From assembly GCF_000472705.1 (NCBI RefSeq), contig NZ_AXAE01000013.1, positions 186,001-250,000 of the forward strand: a stretch of 64,000 nucleotides of DNA, written 5' to 3'. The stretch is from Mesorhizobium erdmanii USDA 3471 (GTDB lineage Bacteria > Pseudomonadota > Alphaproteobacteria > Rhizobiales > Rhizobiaceae). How positions within the stretch are numbered: the first letter of the stretch is position 1; every line of letters begins with the position of its first letter. A program made the translations under genes and the position numbers. The notes beneath the pieces are model-generated. The model was given only the letters and a program-made list of their open reading frames with translations. It made no database searches and had not been told where the DNA came from. Shown here piece after piece: positions 35,159-42,589 of the stretch.

Positions 35159-35557
35159 TCACGCGCGGCCGGCGCCCGCGGGCCTGGCGGAATCGACCCC
35201 GGCCGAATCGGACGCAGCACCCTCGTCGAAGACCAAATCCAGCGAATGGCGGAGCTCCTTCATCATGCCGTTCTGCCGCGACAGCGCCGCGATGCGGCGT
35301 TCGCTATTCAGGATCGATTCCGTCAGCGCGCTGACTTCGGATGAGCGCCTGTCGGAAGCGGAGCCGTTCTCCATGGCTTCGACGAGAAAGGCGGCGTTGG
35401 TCGCCGTCTTGCGATAGCGGCTCTCCAGGCCGGTTTTCTCGGCCTCGATCTCGACGGCGATCTGCTCGAACAGCTTCGCCAGCCGGTCGAGGCGCGCTAT
35501 GTCGACCTGCCGGTCGCGGGCCGGATCCCTGGATCTGAAGCCGAATATCGAGGCCAT
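35159..35557 (-). CDS. Small coiled-coil hypothetical protein
   Basis: A 132-residue soluble protein with predicted long helices (LDRLAKLFEQIAVEIEAEKTG and later SERRIAALSRQ) and a disordered C-terminal tail rich in Ala, Asp and Gly. A good ribosome site (AGGAA) precedes ATG 35557, which supports it as real. It sits between the exoU-like gene and exoK in the minus-strand run. I know of no counterpart in the Sinorhizobium exo cluster. A role in assembly-complex scaffolding is guesswork. Confidence 0.6.
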   Translation of the reverse strand: MASIFGFRSRDPARDRQVDIARLDRLAKLFEQIAVEIEAEKTGLESRYRKTATNAAFLVEAMENGSASDRRSSEVSALTESILNSERRIAALSRQNGMMKELRHSLDLVFDEGAASDSAGVDSARPAGAGRA

Positions 35558-35711
35558 GGGCTTAAATTCCTGTCATCGCCGGCTTAAGTCCGGGCTGCTG
35601 GCCGATCCCCGCAAGCGGGGCTGAAAAACGCGTACCGCATCGTCCAACTCCACGGACGGGAGAGACTTGGGACCAATCCGATCGGGGGCCAGTTCGGCTG
35701 GTCGTTCTATT

Positions 35712-35726
35712 TGCTGCACCGCAACA
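35712..35726. promoter_or_regulatory. TGTTGC-N3-GCAACA-like site before the coiled-coil gene and exoK
   Basis: TGCTGC-ACC-GCAACA in the 286-base gap after the exoU-like gene. It lies 155 bases upstream of the coiled-coil gene start and could control the run that continues through exoK and ugd. The right half is an exact match to the other sites. The rest of the gap shows no gene. Confidence 0.55.
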
Positions 35727-35843
35727 TAGACTGCCATCGTCGGAGCCGTGAGGCAACCACCCAATTCGTAAACTCATAAATCCGGTGGAAATGGTTTGCG
35801 CGGGGCGCGTGCCGTTGGCGGGAAACGGGGCATCGCCAGAGCC

Positions 35844-36866
35844 TTACCGTTCCTTGCCCGCGCTGGTTCCGGCCATCAGGAAACGCAGCGGCGGCACGCG
35901 CTTTTGCCCGGACACGAGGCCAACGCGCCGAAACAGCGCCTCGAGCTTGTCGGACGCCACGCCCTGGACGATGGGGACCAGATTGGATTGACTGGCGAGA
36001 GCATACGCCGCTGCCGAAGCCAGCCCGCGCTCGGCCTTCACGTCGAGGAAATTGCGCAGCCGGTATTTGTCGCGCACATGCCTCTCGTGCCGCCGCAGCA
36101 CCGCCTTGGAGCCTTCCGGCAGGCTGTCGATCGCCAACAGCGCCAGATCCGCATCGGCGAGCCGCTTGAGGTCCTGCGTCTTGTGGCGGCCACTGAGCGA
36201 ATCAGCGCGCACGATGGCGCCGTAACCGCAGGAGCGAATGACCTTGAATCGCGCTCCATGGGCGACTGCCCGGGCGTAGAGTTCATAATCCTCGCCCAGC
36301 CGCAGGCTCTCGTCGTAGCGCAGTCGGTGCCGGTCGAGGAAGGCGCGGCTGATCACCGGCTTCAGGAAGCCAAGCTCACCCCTTTGCACGCGGCGCCTGG
36401 AGATGTTGCCTTCCACGAAGCGCTCGAAGTCGAGGAATTCCGGATCGGCGGCAAAATCGGGGGCGACGATCTTGGTTGCGTCGCCTGTGGCATCATCCCT
36501 GATGAGCATGATGTTGTCGGCCGCGAAATCCCAATCCGAGGCGGCAAACAGGTTGCGGAATCGGCCCTCGAGGAAGAAGTCGTCTGCGTCCAGAATGCTG
36601 ATGAACGGCGCTTTCGAGCCGGCGATCGCGGCATTGCGGGCGAAGGACGGGCCACGATTGACCCCGAGGCGCATGACCGCGAGCCGGCCGCTGCCGTCGT
36701 CGGCAGACCGGGCGACCTCGGCCGTGTCGTCGGTGGAGCCGTCGTCGACGACGACGACCTCCGTCACTTCCGGCTCGCGCAACGCGGACGCGATAGCGAC
36801 CGCGATCGTGGGTGCCGCATTTTTGGCCGCGATAATCACGCAGACCTCTGATTTCGTCATCGACAT
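35844..36866 (-). CDS. exoU: GT2 glycosyltransferase (ExoU-like)
   Basis: A 340-residue family 2 glycosyltransferase with VCVIIAAKNAAPTIAVAIASAL, VVDDGSTDDT, the metal-binding ILDADDFF, EGNISRRRVQRGELGFLKP and GEDYELYARAV. The overall pattern matches ExoU, which adds a late glucose to the succinoglycan repeat unit. AGAGG precedes the ATG. In Sinorhizobium exoU lies next to exoX and exoY; here the lasso cluster is inserted between them. Confidence 0.8.
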   Translation of the reverse strand: MSMTKSEVCVIIAAKNAAPTIAVAIASALREPEVTEVVVVDDGSTDDTAEVARSADDGSGRLAVMRLGVNRGPSFARNAAIAGSKAPFISILDADDFFLEGRFRNLFAASDWDFAADNIMLIRDDATGDATKIVAPDFAADPEFLDFERFVEGNISRRRVQRGELGFLKPVISRAFLDRHRLRYDESLRLGEDYELYARAVAHGARFKVIRSCGYGAIVRADSLSGRHKTQDLKRLADADLALLAIDSLPEGSKAVLRRHERHVRDKYRLRNFLDVKAERGLASAAAYALASQSNLVPIVQGVASDKLEALFRRVGLVSGQKRVPPLRFLMAGTSAGKER

Positions 36867-36930
36867 GGGTTAGCCTCTTGCACAGGTTCCGATCTGCCCT
36901 CGCCCTGTACGTATTGCGACGCCACCGCCA

Positions 36931-38064
36931 TCACGGACTGGCCGGCCGCTCGAAGATACGGCGGCTGATGTCCGCCGACGCCGCCCAGCCAGCTTCGGCC
37001 AGATAGCGGACGGGAGCCCGGCCGCACAATTCCCACAACACCGTTCGCCGCTGCGGCCACCGCAAGGATGACAGCCACGGCGCGATGACCATGTTGAGCA
37101 GGTCCTCATTGCCGATGCGCGACAGGATCGGCTTGGCCCGCTCCGACAGCAGCGTGCCGGTGCCGCCCAGCAGCACATCAGCGGCGCGCAGGCCGAGCAG
37201 CAGCGTATCGTCCAGCCCCTGGCTCACCGCCGCATCGAGCACACGCTGCTGATCGGCCTCGTCGAGACGGTTGGCGCTGGCCCTGATATCGCAGACATAG
37301 CCAGCGCAAGGTTCGCGGTTGAACAGTGCCTTGGCAACGCTGATGCAGGACAGCATCAGCGTATCGGCGACCGAGGTGAACGGCACTTCGGTGCCTGTGA
37401 TCTCGACCAGCCGCTTGCGCCGCAGGAAGCCGTCGGCATCGCGCGGGCTGGGCGAGCCAGGCTGCTGGAGCCGATAGTGAAGGTCGACCGTCGAGAGCCC
37501 GTTGCCACGGACCATGTGTTGTTCTCCAAGGAAGCGGACCCACCAGACCGAGCGCGACTTGCCGGCAACCTCATAGCCGATCGAACGCAGCGCATCGCGG
37601 GCTCTCGAGAAGCCGGCCGGGGAAACCAGTATGTCGACATCCCCCGAAGGCTTCATGAAATGGTCGTCGTAGAGCAGATGCTGCTGGAAGGGACCTTTGA
37701 GAAAGACGAAATCGATCTGCCTGTCGCGCAGCGCCTGGTGGATCGCCATCGAATCCATGAGGCAGGCGGCGTTCATCGAAACCGTCCGCCGGCGATAGGT
37801 GTCGAGCCAGCGGAAAAGCTCTGCCGGCCTGTCGCCCGCCGGGGCGCGCGACAGCGCCTTCAGAACGAAGATGGCGACTTTGTTCAGCCTGGCGATGTCG
37901 GCGACGACGGCATCGGAAAGGTTCGGCGTCGACACGTCGCCCGCCGAGGCGGTTGGGCCCGCGAAATACAACCGCAGGCAGGCCTGAACATAGGCAATCT
38001 CGTCGGCGCAGTCCGCCGCGCGCAGTCGTTCATAGGAACTTTCCGGCAAGGCCATTGAGCGCAT
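36931..38064 (-). CDS. Nucleotidyltransferase family protein of the lasso cluster
   Basis: A 377-residue member of the same nucleotidyltransferase family as 12395-13417, with FVFLKGPFQQHLLY followed by PSGDVDILV (metal-binding D-x-D) around residues 138-164. Related proteins sit in lasso clusters that also carry an HPr-kinase-like gene and are thought to modify the peptide or its phosphate. ATG 38064 is chosen for the GGAG five bases upstream; a TTG at 38103 would extend it. It is divergent from the precursor gene across a 507-base promoter region. Confidence 0.78.
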   Translation of the reverse strand: MRSMALPESSYERLRAADCADEIAYVQACLRLYFAGPTASAGDVSTPNLSDAVVADIARLNKVAIFVLKALSRAPAGDRPAELFRWLDTYRRRTVSMNAACLMDSMAIHQALRDRQIDFVFLKGPFQQHLLYDDHFMKPSGDVDILVSPAGFSRARDALRSIGYEVAGKSRSVWWVRFLGEQHMVRGNGLSTVDLHYRLQQPGSPSPRDADGFLRRKRLVEITGTEVPFTSVADTLMLSCISVAKALFNREPCAGYVCDIRASANRLDEADQQRVLDAAVSQGLDDTLLLGLRAADVLLGGTGTLLSERAKPILSRIGNEDLLNMVIAPWLSSLRWPQRRTVLWELCGRAPVRYLAEAGWAASADISRRIFERPASP

Positions 38065-38571
38065 GGTCTCCAAAATGCGGTTTGCGCGACGCGTATGCTG
38101 CAAGTGCGAAGCAAAGCATCCTCAAAAACCTCGGCGCCGTAAAGCCTTTCCTTTCGCAGTGCGAGATTTTGCAGCCAGAGCGTTTGTCGACCTTTCCGAC
38201 GATCGCGCAATAAACAATTGGATTTCAAGTCCTATTGAGACGTTTAGGCCGTCCATCACCACGGGTCGGCTAAAGTAAACCCGTCTTCTTAGGAGTGCCT
38301 AAAGAAGCATCAGCTCCACGCAGTTTTTACGCAGGCAAAGTCAATTGTTTAAAGAATCAGCAACGCAAGGCCCGTCCGTACGTGGTTTCAGCCCGAAATA
38401 GGCGAAATTGTGAGCAATCCGCACACGCATGGTGACGTCCGCAACCCACAATTGATTAACCAGAGGTAAATCAGGCTTGACTCATAAATGTTGCCATGCA
38501 GCTATTGCAGCGCAGCATGAAAGTGCTGACGGCACTCGACAGGCCGTTTCCAGTCCTCATTGGAGAGTAAA
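38065..38571. other. Divergent promoter region between the nucleotidyltransferase and lasso precursor genes
   Basis: About 500 bases of lower-GC DNA without a convincing gene. It contains AT-rich patches near 38340-38360 and 38460-38490, two adjacent palindromic motif copies, and a possible -35 element CTTGAC at 38476-38481. The spacing to the best -10-like CTATTG (38502-38507) is long at 20 bases, so the exact promoter is uncertain. Confidence 0.5.
38489..38517. promoter_or_regulatory. Tandem TGTTGC-N3-GCAACA-like sites before the lasso precursor
   Basis: Two copies lie back to back: TGTTGC-CAT-GCAGCT (38489-38503) and TATTGC-AGC-GCAGCA (38503-38517). The second ends 54 bases before the precursor start. 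They match the motif upstream of the exo transcription units, with Gly-type GCAGC right halves (base G in place of A), suggesting that peptide and polysaccharide genes answer to the same regulator. Confidence 0.55.
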
Positions 38572-38724
38572 ATGGAACAGAATGTTGAAAAGCACGAGTA
38601 CGAAACGCCCAGCCTGACGGTACATGGTTCGATCGAGACCATCACCCAGGGCGGTGGCGGCAGCACGGCAATCGACGCGTCCTTTCCGGCGCATACCCCG
38701 ATTGGCGATCTGACGTTCTCCTGA
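38572..38724 (+). CDS. Lasso peptide precursor (A gene)
   Basis: A 50-residue precursor preceded by TTGGAGAG. The leader (residues 1-26) has the classic recognition pattern YETPSLTVHG, then ITQ, placing Thr at position -2. The predicted core (residues 27-50) starts at Gly1, and Asp9 closes a nine-residue ring GGGGSTAID; a 15-residue tail follows that begins ASFP and ends DLTFS. The C-terminal residue is Ser, the residue phosphorylated by HPr-kinase-like enzymes in paeninodin-type clusters, and such a kinase is encoded here. Processing genes follow in order B1, B2, C, K, D. The core is assigned from motifs, not by experiment. Confidence 0.92.
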   Translation: MEQNVEKHEYETPSLTVHGSIETITQGGGGSTAIDASFPAHTPIGDLTFS

Positions 38725-38785
38725 GACTAGCCTGGTTCTGGGGGAGTGACGTTGGGCCTCCAGGATTGAAGACCGTGAATGGAGC

Positions 38786-38818
38786 CGGGGATGAAAATCC
38801 CCGACTTTCCCTTTTTGA
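38786..38818 (+). terminator. Stem-loop with T-rich tail between precursor and processing genes
   Basis: CGGGGAT (38786-38792) pairs perfectly with ATCCCCG (38797-38803) around a GAAA tetraloop, followed by ACTTTCCCTTTTT. It lies between the precursor stop and the B1 start and probably acts as a partial terminator or mRNA stabiliser, letting precursor mRNA exceed that of the enzymes, an arrangement noted in other lasso clusters. Confidence 0.7.
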
Positions 38819-38858
38819 AATGGCGATGCGTAGACCGTGTGTTGCAAGAGGTTTTGGC

Positions 38859-39158
38859 ATGAACTGGAACCCATCCGAGCACGATACCGTAAGTGCCATC
38901 AAGGACGCCGTGGCTTGCCAATTCGGTGACGGCCTCGCGCTTCTCAACCTGAAATCCAATATTTATTACAGCCTCAACGGCGTCGGTGCGTTCATCTGGG
39001 AGTTGATCCAGGAGCCGAAGACGATCGGCGATATCCAAGGCGCCGTGCTCGAGCGCTACAATGTCGACGCCGAGCGCTGCAAGGCCGACGTCGACGCCTT
39101 GCTGAAAGGCATGGCCGAAAACGGACTAGCAAGGCTGCAGCATGAGGCATTCGTCTAG
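38859..39158 (+). CDS. Lasso peptide B1 protein (PqqD-like RiPP recognition element)
   Basis: A 99-residue PqqD-fold protein that binds the leader peptide and delivers it to the B2 protease and cyclase. The pattern ALLNLKSNIYYSLNGVGAFIW, then TIGDIQGAVLERYNVD and DVDALLKGMAENGLARL is typical. ATG 38859 is chosen because AGAGG lies seven bases upstream and the domain starts there. It begins 134 bases after the precursor, past a terminator-like hairpin. Confidence 0.9.
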   Translation: MNWNPSEHDTVSAIKDAVACQFGDGLALLNLKSNIYYSLNGVGAFIWELIQEPKTIGDIQGAVLERYNVDAERCKADVDALLKGMAENGLARLQHEAFV

Positions 39159-39177
39159 GCAGGCTCCGCAAAAGGCC

Positions 39178-39657
39178 ATGATCTCCCAGCAGAAACATGC
39201 GACGGACCAAAAAAAAGGGCCTGCGAAACGCCGGCCTGGCCGGGGCTTGACCAGGGTTTTGTCCCTGAGCGGCTCGGAAGCCCTTTTCCTCTGCCAGTGC
39301 CTGCTGGTGGTCGCGACTGTCCGGTTGGGACTGACATTGTTCTCGTACAATCGCGTTCGTGGCATGGTGACCCGGCTCAACGCCCGCCAGTGCGCCAGTA
39401 TGGGCGAGCTACGGCTCGTCGCCTGGGGGGTCGCCGCGGCTGCGCGGTTGGTGCCGCGCGCCACCTGTCTTACCCAAGCGCTTTCGGGCCAATACATTCT
39501 GGCGCGCCAGGGCAATGCCTCCAAGATCCGCATCGGTATCGAACGCGGCACGGGCGAGCAGTTGAAGGCGCATGCCTGGCTGGTCAGCGACAATCATGTC
39601 GTGCTTGGCGGCTCCGTCGATGGGTTCGCGCATCTGGTCGACCACGGCAGCCGATGA
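39178..39657 (+). CDS. Lasso peptide B2 protein (leader peptidase)
   Basis: A 159-residue transglutaminase-fold cysteine protease that removes the leader after Gln26 of the precursor. The nucleophile is C97 in ATCLTQALSGQYILARQG and the histidine is H132 in AHAWL. A basic N-terminal stretch and a hydrophobic segment (residues 31-55) precede the catalytic part, as in other B2 proteins. ATG 39178 has AAAGG upstream; ATG 39142 inside B1 is an alternative. Its stop overlaps the cyclase start. Confidence 0.9.
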   Translation: MISQQKHATDQKKGPAKRRPGRGLTRVLSLSGSEALFLCQCLLVVATVRLGLTLFSYNRVRGMVTRLNARQCASMGELRLVAWGVAAAARLVPRATCLTQALSGQYILARQGNASKIRIGIERGTGEQLKAHAWLVSDNHVVLGGSVDGFAHLVDHGSR

Positions 39658-41576
39658 GCGGCGTGGCCGGAATCCTGCTACGACAAGGGCCCCCGCCTGC
39701 CGATGCGGCGGCAGACATCCAGCAGATGCTGGCCCGCATGCGCCATCGCGGCCCCGACGGAAGTTCATGGTGGCTGGATGCCGGCATAGCCCTTGGCCAC
39801 GCCTGGCTCAACACCACGGATGAAGCCGGCCCCGGCCCGCTGACCATGGCCGGCGGCAAGCTCGCCATCACCGCCGATTGCCGGCTGGACAATCGCGACG
39901 AGCTGATGGCACGGCTCGGCATACGCGACAGGACGGCGGCGGACGCGACGTTGCTGATGCGGGCCTATCTGCGCTGGGGCGAAGCCAGCCCTGTGCATCT
40001 GCAAGGCGATTTCGCCTTTGCGATCTGGGACGCCGAGCGGCAGCTGTTGTTTTGCGCGCGCGACCATTTCGGGGTCAAGCCATTCTACTACCACGCCGCC
40101 GACCGGCGTTTTGCCTTTGCCTCCGAGATCGGGCCGATGCTTGGCCTCGATGGGGTCGGAGCACGCATCAGCGAGCGCCGCATTTCGGGATTCCTGGCCG
40201 GGCTTCCCGACGACCCGCAATCCACGCCCTACAGCGATATCTTCAGCCTGCCGGCGCGTCACACCCTCACGGTCAGCGCGCAACAGGTGGTGCTGCGCCG
40301 ATACTGGCAGATCGAGCCGTCGGCGCGACCGCTGCGGTCGGATGCGGCTGAGGAATTCGCCCATCTGTTTTCGCAATCGGTGCGCAACCGCATGCGCGGA
40401 AGTCAGTCGATCGGCGCGATGCTGAGCGGCGGCCTCGATTCTTCCTCGATCGCCTGTGTCGCCGGCCTGCAGAACGCCGCCGAGCGGAAGCCCAGGCTGC
40501 CGACCTTCTCGCTGATCTTCGAGAAGGGCTCATCGATGGACGAGCGGCCGTTCATCGATGCGGTGCTCGATCAGCAGAAGACCGATCCGACGCTGATCCC
40601 TGTAGGCAATTATGCGCCCTTTGCTGAATTCGAACGGGTGCTGGAGGAGCAGGAAGGGACCTTCCTGGCGCCGGGACTGACGCTGACCCGCGGCATCTAC
40701 CGGACGGCCGGCGCCAAGGGCATCAAGGTGCTGCTCGACGGCCATGGCGGCGACGAGGTCGTTTCACAGGGACATGGCCATTTGCACGAGCTTGCCAATG
40801 GCGGCAGGTGGCTGGAGCTTTGGCGCGAGGTCCGCAGCGCCTCCAACACCTATGGCGACAGCACGCTCGGCCTTTATTTCCAGTTCCTGACCCTTTACGG
40901 GCCGGCCTGGCGGATCGCCAGGCTGAGACAGCTGGCGAACCGAGCGCTGAACAAGATACGCAAGCCCACGCAAATGCAGCGCGGGCGCGGCTGGCGCGAC
41001 CTGATCAATCCGGACCTAGCCAGGCGGACCGAAATCCTCGACCGCTTCCACCGGGCTGGTTACATGCCGCCCGGCATCCAGGCCAGCGACGCGCTCAGCC
41101 ATCGCTGGATCCTGACCAACGGCTATGTGCCGCACTCTTTCGAGGTGCTCGACAAGGCAGCCGCCAATTTCGGTGTCGAGCCGCGCTATCCCTTCTGGGA
41201 CAAGCCGCTGGTCGAATTCTGCCTGGCGCTGCCGGGCGAGGAAAAACTCAGCCACGGCTTCGGCCGCTATGTGCTGCGCCGCGCCATGGAGGGCATCCTG
41301 CCGGCGGTGGTGCAATGGCGGCGCACCAAGATCGATTTCACCGCCAATCTCGTCAACGGCATGGTGCGCAACCACCGCGACCTCCTGGAGCAATTGCTGG
41401 TCTCGGATGCCGGCCGCATCGCGCCATACGTCAACCTGCCGCAAGTGAGTGCCGCCTATGCGCGGCTGCTGCGCCAGCCCGACCAGGCAGCGCCCCTCGA
41501 TGTCCAGTATGTCTGGCGTTCTGCCTCGCTGTCGCTGTGGCTGCGGCAGGTCCAGCACAGCGGGAGCCACGCATGA
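39654..41576 (+). CDS. Lasso peptide cyclase (asparagine synthetase-like, C protein)
   Basis: A 640-residue homologue of class B asparagine synthetase that activates the ring Asp with ATP and joins it to the amine of Gly1, closing the lactam. The ATP-pyrophosphatase motif SGGLDSSS is at residues 258-265. The N-terminal glutaminase-like domain starts MSGVAGI, so the Cys2 that hydrolyses glutamine in AsnB is Ser; this loss is normal for lasso cyclases. ATG 39654 overlaps the B2 stop as ATGA, and its own stop overlaps the kinase start. Confidence 0.93.
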   Translation: MSGVAGILLRQGPPPADAAADIQQMLARMRHRGPDGSSWWLDAGIALGHAWLNTTDEAGPGPLTMAGGKLAITADCRLDNRDELMARLGIRDRTAADATLLMRAYLRWGEASPVHLQGDFAFAIWDAERQLLFCARDHFGVKPFYYHAADRRFAFASEIGPMLGLDGVGARISERRISGFLAGLPDDPQSTPYSDIFSLPARHTLTVSAQQVVLRRYWQIEPSARPLRSDAAEEFAHLFSQSVRNRMRGSQSIGAMLSGGLDSSSIACVAGLQNAAERKPRLPTFSLIFEKGSSMDERPFIDAVLDQQKTDPTLIPVGNYAPFAEFERVLEEQEGTFLAPGLTLTRGIYRTAGAKGIKVLLDGHGGDEVVSQGHGHLHELANGGRWLELWREVRSASNTYGDSTLGLYFQFLTLYGPAWRIARLRQLANRALNKIRKPTQMQRGRGWRDLINPDLARRTEILDRFHRAGYMPPGIQASDALSHRWILTNGYVPHSFEVLDKAAANFGVEPRYPFWDKPLVEFCLALPGEEKLSHGFGRYVLRRAMEGILPAVVQWRRTKIDFTANLVNGMVRNHRDLLEQLLVSDAGRIAPYVNLPQVSAAYARLLRQPDQAAPLDVQYVWRSASLSLWLRQVQHSGSHA

Positions 41577-42589
41577 TCCCTCGCAACCAGCCGCTCGCAA
41601 TGCACCTTGACGATCCGCATCGCCATGGCGGGATGATGCGCGAACGGCGTTACTACAGGGCTTATGGCCTGATCGTCGCATCCGACGTGGCATTGCCGGA
41701 GTTGGAACCGACGGAGCCGGCTTGCCCGGATATCTTGATCGCCATCGGCACGATCGACATGCCGAAGCCTTCGCCCGAGGTCGCGACCGTCTTCCGCTTC
41801 GAGCCGGACCGGCAATATCTCGCATGGCATGCCGTCGGCGCCTTCCTGATCAGCGATTTCAGCCGCATCGACATCGAGCCGGCGCCCGGGGTCGACGATG
41901 CGCTGCTCGCCTTCCCGCTGCTCGGACCGGTCATGGCGCTGTTGCTGCACCAGCGTGGCCTGCTCGTGCTGCATGCCAGCGCCATCGCGGTGACCGGTAA
42001 CGGCGCCATCTTCATGGGCGACAAGGGGGCTGGCAAATCGACAACGGCAAGCGCGCTGATCCGGGCCGGTCACGATCTGCTTACCGACGATGTCGTAGCG
42101 CTCGATCTGACCAGCCCGGACGCGCCGATGATAGTTCCGGGCTTTCCGCAGATCAAGCTCGCCGCCGATGCCGCGGCGGCGATTTCGCTCGGCCGGGCCG
42201 AGGCGCGCCCGCAAGTGCATCCGGCGATCGAGAAGATGCAGCATCGCCTGCACGGCAACTTCTCCGGCAGCATGGTGCCGGCGACCCGGATCTACGTCCT
42301 TCAACGTGGTCAAAAGGCAGGGATCACGGCCTTGCCCGGCATCGCCGCCCTGCCGGCGATCATCAAATTCTCCTACGTGAGGCGTTTCGGTCGCGCGGCG
42401 CTGTCCGGCGATTTCGCGGCACTGCATTTTCGCCAATGTTCAGCAATCGCTAACCATGTCGGCGTGTTCCGACTGGAAGTTCCAACCGGCCTGGACAGGA
42501 TTGGCGAGGCCGTGGAGCTGATCGAGACCGATCTGGCGACCGGGAACCTGGCGACCGGGGACCTGGCTACTGGCCGTCGGCAGCGGTGA
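41573..42589 (+). CDS. HPr kinase-like lasso peptide kinase (K)
   Basis: A 338-residue P-loop kinase related to HPr kinase. HASA (H134) precedes Walker A GDKGAGKSTT (149-158), and the acidic pair DD is at 172-173. In paeninodin-type clusters such enzymes phosphorylate the C-terminal serine of the precursor; the precursor here ends in Ser. The C-terminus holds three near-copies of the five-residue unit DLATG. It overlaps the cyclase by four bases and the exporter by four bases. Confidence 0.85.
   Translation: MIPRNQPLAMHLDDPHRHGGMMRERRYYRAYGLIVASDVALPELEPTEPACPDILIAIGTIDMPKPSPEVATVFRFEPDRQYLAWHAVGAFLISDFSRIDIEPAPGVDDALLAFPLLGPVMALLLHQRGLLVLHASAIAVTGNGAIFMGDKGAGKSTTASALIRAGHDLLTDDVVALDLTSPDAPMIVPGFPQIKLAADAAAAISLGRAEARPQVHPAIEKMQHRLHGNFSGSMVPATRIYVLQRGQKAGITALPGIAALPAIIKFSYVRRFGRAALSGDFAALHFRQCSAIANHVGVFRLEVPTGLDRIGEAVELIETDLATGNLATGDLATGRRQR
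42530..42574 (+). repeat. Three 15-bp tandem repeats at the end of the kinase gene
   Basis: Units at 42530-42544, 42545-42559 and 42560-42574 encode DLATG-NLATG-DLATG. The first two differ by two bases and the third by a few more. Being in-frame, they lengthen the C-terminal tail without disturbing the kinase. Confidence 0.8.

Noticed and set aside
38476..38507. Sigma-70 promoter CTTGAC...CTATTG for the lasso precursor
   Set aside because: The two elements are 20 bases apart, longer than the usual 16-18, so not reported as a promoter on its own.
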